From the NCBI GenBank assembly GCA_038503035.1, contig JAVSML010000981.1:115172-179171 (forward strand): 64,000 nt of DNA. Direction: 5' to 3'. The first letter of the stretch is position 1, and every line of letters starts with the position of its first letter. The position numbers and the translations under genes were made by a program. This document shows, one piece after another, positions 38,853-51,427 of this stretch. Origin of the DNA: Crocodylus rhombifer. Taxonomy: Eukaryota > Chordata > Crocodylia > Crocodylidae. Below the pieces are notes generated by a model that saw only the letters and a list, made by a program, of their open reading frames with translations, made no database searches and had not been told where the DNA came from.

Positions 38853-40519
38853 ACGCCGGCGCTTGAAGTTTGCAAGGCAGGTTTTGTTTTTCCCCGGATG
38901 CATACAGACCAGGGGACACCAGCATCACCCAAAAGAGGAAAAAACAGACCCAGAACCATCTAAAACCACATGCAATGGCTAAGCTTCATGCACTGGAGAC
39001 AATTATTTTTTGTTAATACAGGGGAGAAGGGGAAAACACTGAGCAAGTTGTTTTTAAAAGCAACCAGATCCCTTTCTCCCTTCCAAAAATACAGCAGTAT
39101 TGCCCACTGACAACTCCTCACAGTCCTCTGAACTTTCCTAGCTCCTGCCAACTTCCAAAAACTAAATTAACTCTTTGCACATGTGGTTAGAAGTGTGACA
39201 GCTATTTTACAGGAGGGGTCGACCGAGAGGCCGGGAGAAGCGAAATGCACGGACCAAGCCACGTATTAAGCCACTAGTACAGCCCGGGCTAAAAACAGAC
39301 GCGTCTGGGGTAGGGCTTTTATCACTGGAGGACACTGCCTCCCTTTGGCGTCAAACAAAACTGGGGAGGACTAAAACATGAGAACCAGCGCTAATCGGTG
39401 CCAATTCACGCGTGCCATGGACACGAACGGTGTGAACATCGATTCCAAAGACAACGGATGGAGAAACCCAAAATACATTATTTATTTCACCCTGTTTTGC
39501 TTTCTCCCATGTGGGTTTTTTAAATAACTCCTCTTCTCTTATCCCAGCCATCGCGCACGCTCCGCCACACTACACACGCATCGGCAGCACTAAGTGAGTC
39601 TGCAGGACCAAAGAGAGGACCAGGCTATTTCATCCTTGCATCTCTAGGCTTTTGCTAGAGTTGTTTTACAGCCGTTCTGCAGTCGCTGGGCCCGACTGCC
39701 CGCCCAGGAGCGAGGCCAGTGAGGTGGCTGGTATAAAAAACAGGTGCGAGAGCATAGCCGGACCCTGCTTTTACGAGATCAATGAAGACCGATCCTCTTG
39801 AGAGACTTTTCCTCTTCGCTTGCCCTCTATCGCTCTGCCTTGAACTAATCCTACTTAAAGGAAGACGGCGGCGATTACTTCTAATACCTCTGGCCACTAA
39901 CGAAATATTTACTAATGAAGAAAATCACGCTGTAGTTCGACGCAGTTTCTGCCCTCGGGGGCATTCTGCGAGGCAGGCCATCTTTTGCGCCGTACGGGCA
40001 TTTATTCAAGGGAAAAGCTGCGCATGGGATTTTGCTGGAAGCGATTCCATGGAGGTTGTACCTTGTGGTTAAAGTGCACACAAAATGGACACTAATGATG
40101 AAAAGAAAATCAGGCCCTTGGATTCATACTCTGCAGCCTGTTATTTAATTGTCAATTACTTTTTATTTTTTTTAAATCATTTAAAAACCACCAGGAAAGT
40201 TCTCCCCTCCCCGGGCTCTGTAATGACAGGGAGTCAATAAAATAATTTTATATTACACTGGAATTTTCCTTTAAGACAGCTCGTTGGGAAGCTTTGCGGT
40301 TGAGGATACCTTTGATGTGTTTTTACATGCACCCGGTATGCAGAGACCCAGACTGTCAACTGCCGAAACTGCCCACCTGGGACACAACCTGAGCTGTTGT
40401 TTCAATGCACACACAAGCATCGTTGGGCTTGCTAGCCAAATGCACAACAACCGTGTTTTAGCTGCAAGGCAAAAGGGAAGCATATTTCTAAATCAAATTG
40501 CAACTGGGCTTAGACTCAG
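38853..40519. other. Unique sequence; candidate homeobox-rich block at 40085-40275
   Basis: 40085-40275 is AT-rich with TTATTTAATTGTCAATTAC, TAATGACAG and AATAATTTTATATTAC, a composition often seen in vertebrate developmental enhancers. No gene seen in the rest. Confidence 0.4.
39203..39295 (-). mobile_element. MIR-like SINE remnant
   Basis: TATTTTACAGGAGGGGTCGA, CCGAGAGGCCGGGAGAAG, then GACCAAGCCACGTATTAAGC resembles the reversed MIR core (TTTTACAGATGGGGAAACTG, then GACTTGCCCAAGGTCAC). Old and diverged. Confidence 0.45.
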
Positions 40520-40523
40520 TCAA

Positions 40524-41062
40524 TCTTAGAAAACTCAGGTTGGAAGGGACTTCAGGAGGTCGCATCGAGTCCAACCCCCTGCTCCAGGCAGGACCAGCCC
40601 CAACTCCATCATCCCAGCCAAGGCTTGGTCTACTCAGGTCTTCAAAGCCTCCGAGGATGGAGACTGCACAGCTTCTCTGGGTTGCCTGTTCCAGGCTTCA
40701 CCGCCCTCCCAGTGAGAAAGTTTTTCCAGCCTCAATTTCCCTTGCTGCAGCCTGAGCCCATTGCTCCTTGTCCTGTCGTCTGCCCCCACTGAGACCAGCC
40801 CAGCTCCAGCCTCTTTGCAGCCCCCCTGCAGGGAGGTGGAGGCTGCTATCAAATCCCCCTCAGTCTTCTCTTCTGCAGAATAAATCAGCCCATTTCCCTT
40901 AGCCTCTTCTCCAAAGCCCCCAAACCATTTTCACTGCCCTCCGCTGGACTCTCTCCAATGTGTCCACATCCTCTCTGTAGCGGGGGGCCCACAGCTGGAC
41001 ACAGGACTCCAGATGGGGCCTCCCCAGCGTCAAATCGGTGGAAAGAATCACTTCCCTCCATC
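40524..41062 (-). mobile_element. CR1 LINE 3' fragment
   Basis: CTTAGAAAACTCAGGTTGGA, GACCAGCCCCAACTCCATCA, CTTGCTGCAGCCTGAGCCCA, GTGGAGGCTGCTATCAAATC, GTGTCCACATCCTCTCTGTA, GGGCCTCCCCAGCGTC. About 540 bases. Confidence 0.93.
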
Positions 41063-42920
41063 TGCTCGCAACGCTCCTACCAAAGCAAATGGTATGACAA
41101 CAAAAAAGCATCTAATTCCACTACTGAGAAGCTGCAATTTTTTGTATTTGCAAATCTTAATTGCTAATGGCAATTACCTATGTAAATCTGCACGATCACG
41201 GGGTAACAGCCTATGTTATTAGAAGCCATCTCTGATGTCACAAGCCTACAACAAACTTATTTAGGATCATACTCGAGGCTTTTATATCTTATTGGCAGGC
41301 ACCTGCAGCAAGTAGGCGATTAGAAACGAGGAAAAGAGCAACCTGCAGAGAGCTCACGTTTTATAGCAACATACTCCTGTACTTGCTTCCATTTATGTAT
41401 TGGGCTTTATTTCCCAGCTCCTGACATTATCTCTAGCAACAGCCATTATCACGAAGGAAAACATTACGTTCTGCATTGTTAACTCGGGATTCCATGACCA
41501 AACAATAGTAAACACCAACTCTGGAACCGCCTCCCTGTCTGTTTCCGTGGCATGCAGACAAGATCATTTTAAAAAAAAATAAAATAAAATAACCAAAATC
41601 AGGGCATTGTATCATGTTGTGCAAACAACTTTACAGAAGCAGTAGAACGGTGGTTAGTGAAAAAAAGAAAAGCTGGAAAACAGTTTTCTTCATTGTCTTC
41701 CGAGACAATAATTAATACGCTCTGTAATAGAAACTCCTGCCACACGCACACGCCAATTTTCCTTCCTTTACAGTTCTGCCAATTAGCTGAAAAACTTTTC
41801 AACAAGTCTTCTCTTGAGAGTGCGACGACCTCAGATATTCGAGTAACCGTATATAGCACGGGGGCCAAACGCACAAACCGAGCTGCAGCTTAAATGCAAA
41901 CTGGCATGAGAGCCGAATCTAAGAATCTAGTTTCATAACGAGAAAAAAGAACTAACTAATCAAATGACAGACTCCTTGCCCATCATCAATGGGAAAGCAC
42001 AATTGCTTTTCAACATTTCACATATCCTGGTTTTGATGGATTAGACTGACATGCCCGACCCTTGGAGGGAACAACCAAGGGGCGAAGGGTAAAGGGTTTC
42101 AATCAAAGGTTGAAAACTAAGTGCGTAGGAAACAAAATATGGGTTTTCAACTGGACCATAGCTCTTGACACCCTGAATCCAGCCTAGCCCAACAACGCAG
42201 TTGGTCAAATAAAAGATCACGCACCAAAATCCTTGCTGAAGGTAGGCTCATATTCTTCAGAGCTGCCCTTCAATGCCAAATATCATCAAAAAGCCGGTAC
42301 ATGCTATTAAGTTTAAATCAACATTTACTAGTAAAAGGCTGGTTGCAAAAAAGAGGTAGGAGGAAGAGTGGGTGAAGGTTTGTAGCTAAGTTCCCTGCCA
42401 AGTGTTTCTGCTGCTTATATCCTGCTCATATTTTTTTGCTCCCACAATATTCGTGCTAGGAAGAAATAAGGCCCTGGCAGTTAGAGAGGTGCATCCGACT
42501 ATTTTGCATCTATGCGGCCCACTGTATTCATAGAAACCTTTAGGATTTTCCCCAAGAGATAGAAGATGGCATCCGCAGCGACAAGAGCAGCTGGTCCTGG
42601 AATAAGACAAAGTGACTTTAAAGTGGTCTGAACAATACTTGACAACTAGTTAGAAGAGGAAACAAGCAACCACTCAAACCCACATCCAGCTGTGGGATCC
42701 AGGAGGAATACAGAAGGGCAGAGATTCATAATATGCATATCTGGCTGCAGAGAAGAGTAACTTCCTATCCTTTTCATACATGAGACATGGGATAAAGAGA
42801 CTCAAGACCCTGGTTTTAATATTTTGTCTAAGAGATGGTACTCTGAGCCACATGGCAGTAAAATAAAAAATAAAAGAGACAAGAATACCTGTGATGGTAG
42901 GCTTTTCACCTTCCCATTTG
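41063..42920. other. AT-rich unique sequence, no gene seen
   Basis: No repeat family or coding pattern recognised. Confidence 0.45.
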
Positions 42921-42921
42921 T

Positions 42922-43221
42922 TAGGGTTGCCAACTCTGCTCGAACCTATCCTGGGAGGTTTTGGGAACACCAACGTGCCCGCGCGCTTGCGTGTATCCGT
43001 TACAGATTACGGCGTGTAGACTTTATGTTAGGAAGGCAAATGCACATCACTATTATATTTAAAAAAACCCCACTGGACTACTGTATACATCGCATTCAAC
43101 ATTTAATATGTATTTTAATGAACGGCCCGTCATTTCTCTCCCAGGCGACTGAGCAGCCTCCTGGAGATTTCTCTCTCGTTCCCGGAGACTCCAGGGCAAT
43201 CCTGGAGGGTTGGCCACCCTA
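42922..43221 (+). mobile_element. MITE of the GGGTTGCCAAC terminal family (copy 2)
   Basis: TAGGGTTGCCAACTCTGCTC at the left and CCTGGAGGGTTGGCCACCCTA at the right form inverted termini with TA at each outer edge, which would fit a TA target duplication. The interior aligns with 30544-30842 over its whole length. No coding capacity. Confidence 0.82.
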
Positions 43222-46200
43222 TCCTTTATTCGTGGCCAAAATAAGATTCATTACAGGAGGTCAACCAAAAAACAAAACAAAAAAGAAAACAACCATAAAA
43301 CCTGTCATTCATCTCGTTTAGATTTTTAAAGAGCTGGATGGAGAGGACAGAAATGTTTTAGGAGCGGCACATCCAGAGGACTAAAGGCTCGTAGAAAGTA
43401 AAACGCAACCCTTGGCTGCTTCTTTTTCTGTTGTTTTTTTCTGTTTTGAAATGGAGGAAGTCAGCCAGCAAGATGCTTGCAACACACCACGCCGAACCAG
43501 CAAGAACATCCTTGCAGCTCCTGGCGCGTTCGGAGACGAGCTGGCGGTCTGGAGATCTCCTGCGCCACACGTTCCCTTTCCAACACCGCCGTGGCCATCT
43601 ACCTTTCGAGGAGGAGGACTATAGAGCACAAGGGAAATTCAGAAGATGAATAACTTTTTGCAGCAACTCAGTAGGCTCCGGCTTGCCATTGTCCTGCGCC
43701 TTATGCAGTCTTTCACGCCAGGGGAAAGTTAAGCGTACAACACTATTAAAGCACAAAACGACGGTATTGAAGTCCCCTGTTCGCCGGCGTTAAACACCTG
43801 CACAGAAGTATAGGCCAAAAGGGAGTCGGCTCCACGGTGGCGTGAAATAATGCCCTGCCATAGAGGAGGAAGCACTCATTTCAGGGAAGTCCCCCTCTGC
43901 GGCTAATTTGAGCACTGAATACCCAGCCTGCTGGCATCTCCTGCCGGCTTTCAAAAGCCCGGTTCTCCAGCGTGCCGGCTGGCACAGCCAAGAGAAGGGG
44001 CAGAGCGTTAGAGGCTGCTTCCAACTTCTTGCTTCCACTGAAACAGCTAAAAAACGGTTTAAAAAAACATCTGAAACCGTCACTACCAACACGAGTCCGG
44101 CAATCTGCAAATGCAGCCACGAGGGCGGTGCTTGGGAACGCCGGAGAAGACGGGCTGCGGTGGGGCACTCCGGGAAAAAAAAAAAAAAAAAAAAAAGATA
44201 TGCCCAGAAGGCACTCCAAATACCCATATCATTCATCATATTTTAATAGGTTATAAAGCCTGGAATAACTGTTATTGGAGCTTTTACGAGCTACTTAAGA
44301 GCCTATCCCGCAATGACTGAAAGAAGAGGCAGCATCGCGGGACTTAAAACCCGGAACGCAGCATCCTTCGAAACCAGATTTAAAAAACCAAACAAACCAC
44401 GACACCGAGTGATCGTTTATCGCACGTTCCTAATGCACGGCTCCTGCTCTCCCGGGGTCTGAACAGCCTGGCCTACCCACACAGGTACAAGGAGTCTCCT
44501 AGAGGAACTTCACATCCGGCAAGCGCGACACAATGCAATTAGCCCAAGTGCTGCAAAGGACAGGCGTGTTTGCGGGGTAAACCCTCTGGACTTGAACCTC
44601 CACTAAAAAAGGGACCGAGGGTGAGGGTGAGGGTGGCAGAGGCACTGGGGCCAACCACGTTTTGAGCAAAAAGCATCACACGCTGCATTTGCTTGGTCTA
44701 CGCCGGGCACCGAATCGCATTCAGCAATAGCCGAGGGACAGCCGGAGACCTACGGCTGACATTCGTTATCAACTAGTCCTGTTTATACCCGGAGAACAGG
44801 CAGCAACCGTTAATAAACTCTCCGATGATTCAATATCGTATCGGACGGTTTCTTTTTTTTTCCCCCCTCCAGCCCAGCACCTGGTCCTGCGTTCTGCGGC
44901 TCCGTTCCCTTCCAGCGGGAACAGGTTTGCAGCGACATCTCATAAATTGTCTTGCTGGGCAATGTAATAGATCTCAGTATTACATATTACTGGGAGACCG
45001 GCATTTATGATTTCTCACTCCAAATCCACAAAGAGCGCTCAGGATGAAGTGCCATCCGGAGAGCTGTAACAAGACAATCTATGGCTGCAACCAGATTTGT
45101 TATAAAGGGTCCACGGAGGGATGAAATATTTTGCGCTTGTATAATGCCTCTTTATCCAGAGGTCTAGCAGAACGTAATAAACCGGTAAAACCTCACGCTA
45201 CGCCTATGAGGGAGCTATGACAATACCCATTTAGTAGCTGAAAAGAGACAGAGGGGGGGTTAAAAGTTTCCAAAATCCACCTAGGACTTTATTTGCAGAG
45301 CTACTCTGAACCCGCGACCCCGTGAGGGCGGCAGGTGGCTCCATACTTCTAAACCTCAGGTCTCGACCAACCACTCGGCGGTAAAGGATGCTTCAAAAGG
45401 TTGACCTGAGCCCACAAAGCCACTGGTAAAGTTGAAAATATCCGACTTCCTGTACATATCGACACAAGACAGCATCTCTCTCTCCCTCAGAAGCGCAAGG
45501 ATTTCCCAAAATTTGGCTTTCAAATTTAAAGGGCCAATAAGACCCAAGCCAACAGTATATGAAACACCAGAGCTACGTGGACGAATCACACCGCATTTAA
45601 AATCCAAATGCCTGTGAAAAGCAGGACTGGCAAAGACAAAAAAAACCCAACAAAAAACAGAGTCTGAGTTAAGCCACTTCGGAGTTTAAAAACCAAAATA
45701 ATAAAGCAGGTAGAAAAAAAAATCTTCAAGCTAAACTAAACCCAGCCATCCGCTACGTGTTCTATCCTGGACAAACATACACCTCAACCTCACCAAGGAG
45801 TGGAAGCGCAGCTGAACTGGCCTGGATCTGGCGACGTCAGGAGGAGAGGGGACTGGAGCGTCGTTACCACTGAGCTGGCAGCGGAGAGCGGTCTCTGGGG
45901 TTTCCCGTTAGGGTGAGCTTACAATCCCTGCTTCTCAGAAGAGCTAAAAGCTGTTGGCCTCAAGATACACAGCCTTTGATTATCTGCATCCTAAGGCAAG
46001 TGCAGATTTTTGTTCCCTTCACTCATTAGCGTCTAAATGAAACACTTTAGGAAGCCCATGTGCAGCTTGCTACGTCTGGCAGCCCTATGGCTTGATACGG
46101 CAGTCAAACTCGTGCACTTGGCTCGGATCAAATATGGGGCGCCCGAACCCCAACCTCCAGGCTTGGGTCTGCACATAGGATCCCTGCCAATGGATTTGGG

Positions 46201-46792
46201 AGCATCTGAAGTCCCAGGGTGATAGGTCTGGGATGGAGGATGCTTGCGAGTGGCAGCCCCATACACGCTCTTTGGAACGATTGAGGTTTGCCTGCTCCAT
46301 CGACACGGTTTTTGGAACAACTGAGTTCTGCTCAGCTGATAGGCTTTGGAACTGATTTGGCTAATTTGACCTGGAATGCAAAATATATTTAATTAGGGGG
46401 GAAAAAAAAAAAATACACAAAAGCACCTTTAAAAAACCCCAAGTAATTGCAACACACTTCTTAAAGCGTCTCCAGATGTGCACAACGTGCTGGACACCGC
46501 CAACTTCCATCAAAGACTCTGCGACAAGCAGGGAGTACTTGAAGCCCTGGGATCCTAGCAGAGTAAGCCCCTCAGCCCTACAGGACAATTTCAAGTTCAA
46601 CATAACATGGTTTTTACTTAAGAGACAGGCCCAAAACCACAATGCAGGTCAGTTTTCCTTGTGCCCGTTTCCAAATGCACTTGTGGGGTTTGCCCCCAGA
46701 TTTCCAGAATATGGGATAAGATACGGTGAGATAAAAACAGGGTAAGAATATGAGCTGGTGGCATTTGAAATGGATTGGCTTGATGCTGATGA
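43222..46792. other. Unique sequence; possible conserved block at 44940-45130
   Basis: 44940-45130 (GGCAATGTAATAGATCTCAG, TTACATATTACTGGGAGACC, TGTAACAAGACAATCTATGG) has the even composition of conserved noncoding DNA. An A-run lies at 44174-44195. Frames of 112-149 codons near 43.8-44.2 kb overlap on both strands and have no domains. Confidence 0.4.
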
Positions 46793-46795
46793 ATC

Positions 46796-47280
46796 CTAGA
46801 AAATGAGGGTTGGAAGGGACCTCAGGAGGTCGCATCTAGTCCAACCCCCTGCTCCAAGCAGGACTGTCCCCAAATAGATCATCCCAGCCAAGCCTTTGTT
46901 GAGCCAGGTCTTAAAAACCTCCAAGGATGGAGAACCTGACACCTCTCTGGGTAACCGGTTCCAGTGCTTCACCACCCTCCTAGTGAGGTTTTTCCTAATA
47001 TCCAACCTCAACTTGCCTTGCTGCAGCCTGCGCCCATTGCTCCTTGTCCTGCCATCTGCCCCCACTGAGACCAGCCCAGCTCCAGCCTCTTTGCAGCCCC
47101 CCTGCAGGGAGGTGAAGGCTGCTATTCAATCCCCCTCGGTCTCCTCTTCTCCCGACTAAATAAACCCATTTCCTTCAGCCCCTCCTCATACGTCATGCGT
47201 CCCCACCCTCGAGCCACGTTCGTTGCCCTCGCTGGACCCTCTGTCCACACCCTTTCTGTAGCCGGGGGCCCACAACTGAT
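46796..47280 (-). mobile_element. CR1 LINE 3' fragment
   Basis: CCTAGAAAATGAGGGTTGGA, AGTCCAACCCCCTGCTCCAA, GGTCTTAAAAACCTCCAAGG, CCTTGCTGCAGCCTGCGCCC, GTGAAGGCTGCTATTCAATC, and a 5' break near GGGCCCACAACTGATGAC. Confidence 0.93.
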
Positions 47281-49852
47281 GACATCAGATGCACAGAAAT
47301 TAGATGGAGCAGGGGGAGCGAGACTCCACCTTGAGCGCCGAAAAAGCCCAAGGGTGCTAAAATCGCAACTGAACGTCCTAAGCATCCCTTGCTCTTGACC
47401 AGCGCAGACTTGCTCCTGTTGTAGTCTCTTCTCCAAGGCTTTTCAGTGCACCAGCTGAGCTCCTTCCTTGGGCAGACGAGGCAAACGTCCCTTGCTGCAT
47501 GCACAGACTTCCTCCCTCCTGTAATATTCCACTTGACACACGCTCTCTGCTCGTTATTTTGTTCGCTCCCTTGTCTCAAGACAAAATGAGTCAGCTCTTT
47601 TAATTTGCTCAAGTGACTTAGGAGCGTGAGTCCCATCGACTTGCAAGGAGCTCTCTTGCTTTTGAACGCTGGACGCAGGCTCCCTAAAGACACTCATGCA
47701 ACTTTTACCCTCCACCACGTAAGAGCCTTTCAAGACAGAAACTCAGTCGTTCTTTCCCCGTTTACTGCCTACCCTCTTACCACGGAGGGATGTGAAGACT
47801 GGGTTATGCACGCTGCATCTGGCCTGTATTCCCCTTCCCAATCAATGAAGCATTGCGTTTAAATTTCTTATGGTTACCTCCACAATTTGCTCTGGTTTCT
47901 TTTCACCTACGTCGCTTTAGAAAGCAGCAACGCGTTCTGAACGTTCAGCATCTTCAGGGAATATGGAAGTGCCTTTTAACAGTAATTTCATGTTTATTTG
48001 AATGGAGAAAAAAAATGAACGGTAGAGTATCAGGGGATCAGTGTGACATGGACAATACTTAAAGGAGGAGATTCACGTAGAACAAGTACAAAATATTCTT
48101 CAGGGCTCTCTATTATGGCATCAATAGTTAATTTATCACCAGCCTCCGGAGACAGCAGCAAATGAAAGCAAGTGGGGAAAATAATCCTTTGAAACTAAGT
48201 GAGCCTGACTAGGTTTCTCATTCCCAGAATCTGTCTGGTTACCTCTTAAGGTTTTGTTTGTCTCCAATTTCGATGGGCAAATTATCCCCGCGACCCTTGG
48301 AAAACCTCTGCAATAATTGCCATCGATCACAGCAACTGCTTCTGCTGAAGGCTGACTTTACTCCAAGCTACACAGAGATGAAGAAATCTGTCATTTCTAT
48401 CAGGGTGCCCTGCCAGGTGGAGGTTTGATGCAACACCCCCCTTTTTTTTCAAGCTTAATTTCACATTAAAATGTCACAGGCGGCGGCGGCTTATGCAACT
48501 TGTTCTCAGTTAGCATCATCATCATCATCATCAAGGCCTCTTTTGCCATGATTCCCTTTCCTTTTCAGGAGCTCTGATTGTCTCATCTTTCTGCTACAAT
48601 CAGTAATTCGGTTGGATGCCAGGACGAACGGAGAGCTGGAAAGGGTCCAAGCGTCCAACAAGGCATCGCAGCAATGTTAGGAGAAGAGGGAAGGGGTGGG
48701 GGGGGATGCAAAAAAAATCAAAAAAAAATCCTAGAGGATCTCTTCTCAGTGCACATGCGTAAATCCCGGTAGCAACAATAGGAGTTGTACACATGCGCGT
48801 GAAAATGGAAAGAGCCCCCTTTTCCCCCTGAAGTCAACCCACTCGCCCAATGTCACAATAAACAGTTTTACCATTATTTAAAAAGGGGGGGGGGGGAGAA
48901 GCAAACCTCACAACAGCAACAAAGCATCCGACAGCGGAGACAGCTGAAAATTACAATTTCCCTGTAGGGCCTGCAGTGAGGGATTTGCAGAGTCTGCAAG
49001 AATCCTGCAGTGAATCAAGGAAATCTCCATTTCAATGCATGCCTGCAGAAATGCTCTGGCCTTTCCCAGCTGCCTCCGCTATATTTTTTTTGCAGCAGAC
49101 AGGACTGGAGAGAGAGAGACAGGGAGAGAGCGAGCAGGAGAGAGATTCCTTCAGCGACCCACCTGTGCGTGCCCGCTAATAAGCAAACCACCAAAATCCC
49201 AAAGTCGGCCCCTCCACCACCCTCCCCTCCCCCAGCCCACGCTGCACGTGAAACGGTCACGGGCACCATTCGTGGCTGCCAAGATCAGAAGCTATCCTGC
49301 TTTCTTCTGAAGAATAAATCGGTTTGTCAAGTACTGGCAGTCCTGTTTGTATCTCCGGATTATTTGTATGTCGATGCCAGTTCACGTGGGCCTGCCCCGT
49401 ATCACGCCCACCCTCGCACTCGAGCGCCAGCCCCGTTTTCTAGAGGACCTGCTTCAAAATGACTCTGTTTTTGACAGCCTGCCTCCGGCTGGATCCAGCC
49501 ACTACCAGAGGCCTCCCCTCTGCTTTGATTTATGCTGCATTTACCATCACGTTGCAGGATGCCACTGTAACGTGGCTGTCTCCCCCGAAACGGGGGAAAA
49601 GCCTGACGGAAATTGCTCAAGGTGCTAAATCAGCTCTTGGCGTGCCGAAAGGAGAACCCGAACACCACCACCGTAAGGTCCCAAGGCGACAATAAAATAC
49701 CACTTGGACTTGAAACGGCAAAGACATCAGCTGTGTGCAAACATGGACTTTCATAAGCTTGCTTCTCTGATTCAGGGCGAAAAGGCCATCTCTGCCCTAG
49801 CACTATCATCATCTCTGTGCTGACAGAATCCAGTGGTTGAGGGCTGTTTTTT
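47281..49852. other. Unique sequence with short simple repeats
   Basis: Holds CGG x4 at about 48478-48489, ATC x7 at 48514-48533, a 12-G run at 48885-48896 and a GA-rich patch at 49107-49145. Overlapping plus-strand frames near 49.0-49.7 kb (up to 150 codons) have no recognised domain. Confidence 0.45.
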
Positions 49853-49854
49853 AG

Positions 49855-49972
49855 ATTATATACATATATACCCACACACACACGCGCGCGCACACACATA
49901 CGTACACACACACGTATATACACACGCATGTACATACATACATACACACACGTACATACACATACAAACTTA
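49855..49972. repeat. CA/TACA microsatellite
   Basis: ATATACATATATACCCACAC, then a CACGCGCGCGCACACACATA stretch and TACATACATACATACACACA. Stop-free frames on both strands arise from the repeat. Confidence 0.9.
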
Positions 49973-50329
49973 TAAGAACTGCTCCTGGAGTGTCCTAACA
50001 GCAGATCAAGTGGGGAATGTCGGGCTTTTGTTAGCAATGAGTCATTACGACCCAGTCCTTGCTGCAAAGGGTCATGTAAAACCTCTTCATAAATCAAACT
50101 GGTGTCTTGTATTCTCCAGCCCCGCGACTCAGGATGCTTAAAACCAACCCCAAAAGGATAGCCAGGCTGGAAAATAAATCAAAAGAAAAGGCTGCGATCT
50201 AACAAGAAGGATCACGGCAGATGGAAGACCCCAGGCGTCCACTCCATGGTCACGCAGAAGTCACCGAACAGCTGAAAGTGCAAAAGAGTTTTGTGACCAG
50301 CGTTGTGCTGCTGGACACGGCTAACAAGG

Positions 50330-50690
50330 CATGATGGAGGTTATGGATGGAAAGATGATGTGCAATCAGATGCTCCAAAATGGACCAGGAGCCCCAGGAG
50401 GACCTTCCCGGAGGAGCTGGTATCGGCTGGTCAACATGGTGATGCCCGAACCGCTTGCACATGCAAACTGGATGATCAAACGCAAACGTGATCAAATGGG
50501 GCCACTCCAACGCCATGAATACGTGCGAGCGCAGTGAAGTGCAGACCGTAGAGCACCCGCTCTTTTGCCGATGCTTGGCGAGACCTGCCTGAAGGAGGAC
50601 TTCATTGCAGCGATGGAAAGAGCCATCGCTTGTGCGCACTGGAAAAACATCTAGTTTGTGAGAAGGATGGAGAAAGAAGAAGAGCATGAA
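50330..50690 (+). mobile_element. 3' end of a non-CR1 LINE ORF2
   Basis: From 50524 the frame encodes CERSEVQTVEHPLFCRCL, a decayed form of the Cys/His motif (CxCG..xQTVEH..xC) seen at the C-terminus of several LINE ORF2 proteins. After a frameshift, 50583-50654 encodes CLKEDFIAAMERAIACAHW, then N-I-stop, a typical end for such ORFs. The 3' tail has GAGAAAGAAGAAGAGCATGA, a GAA-type tail. The upstream half is too decayed to place. The LINE clade is not assigned. Confidence 0.5.
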
Positions 50691-50711
50691 GGCTGACGCT
50701 AGACTGGATTA

Positions 50712-50842
50712 TCATAGAAAATGAGGGTGGGAAGGGACCTCAGGAGGTCACATCTAGTCCAACCCCCTGCTCAAGGCAGGACCAGCCCCAATTAGATCCT
50801 CCCAGCCACAGCTCTGTCAAGCCGGATTCTCGACTCTGGCAG
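50712..50842 (-). mobile_element. CR1 3' tail fragment
   Basis: TCATAGAAAATGAGGGTGGG, AGTCCAACCCCCTGCTCAAG and GACCAGCCCCAATTAGATCC. It lies directly beyond the tail of the LINE at 50330-50690. Confidence 0.92.
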
Positions 50843-51250
50843 CGTGAAAGAGAAGGTTATTTCCTCCTGAGATTAATTTATGTTCGAAGAGGCGCGAGTG
50901 AATTATTTAGGCGGCAAGTCCTAATGCCAAGGATGTCGCAGGCTGTCATGGATACAAAGCTGGTGGGATGTGACGCTGACCCCACGAGGGAACCCAAACA
51001 CCCACACCTCAAACAATGCAGCTCGTGACTGCACCATCTCTCCATCGAAACATTCAAACGCGAGTCTCCCCTTGATTATTTCAATCAACAGCGAAAGCAA
51101 GGCGAAGCAGGTGAAAATGCAGCGGTGCATGTGCAGGCTCAGCCTATACACATGCAAGAGCATGCAGGGATAAAACCAGCAATAAAACCATTCCCCAACC
51201 CTACATGGGATCCTAAGACCACTCAGTTCAGGCCACCCCCTTCTTGGACA

Positions 51251-51427
51251 CCGGGTTGCCCACTCTGACTTAAGCTATTCCAGGAGATTCCCCACCTCCA
51301 ACGTGATGTAAAGTACTGTTCAACCTGTTCACAATATGAAATCTCCCGGATTGCTTTCAATAGTCTCTGGGCGATGGAGGCCGATTCTGGTTGACTCCTG
51401 GCCAACCTGGGAGGGTGGGCAACCCTA
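51251..51427 (+). mobile_element. Short MITE with GGGTTGCC-type termini (copy 3, distant)
   Basis: Begins CGGGTTGCCCACTCTGACTT and ends TGGGAGGGTGGGCAACCCTA, an inverted pair. At 177 bases it is shorter than copies 1 and 2; the interior differs except for GCTATTCCAGGAGATTCC near the left. Related by termini, possibly another subfamily. Confidence 0.55.

Noticed and set aside
43908..44256. Plus-strand frames of about 94-112 codons that end in poly-Lys
   Set aside because: The Lys run comes from an A homopolymer, the frames overlap in all phases, and no domain is present.
44618..44640. GGGTGA tandem resembling an interstitial telomere repeat
   Set aside because: Only three to four imperfect GAGGGT units, not TTAGGG; too short to be a telomere remnant.
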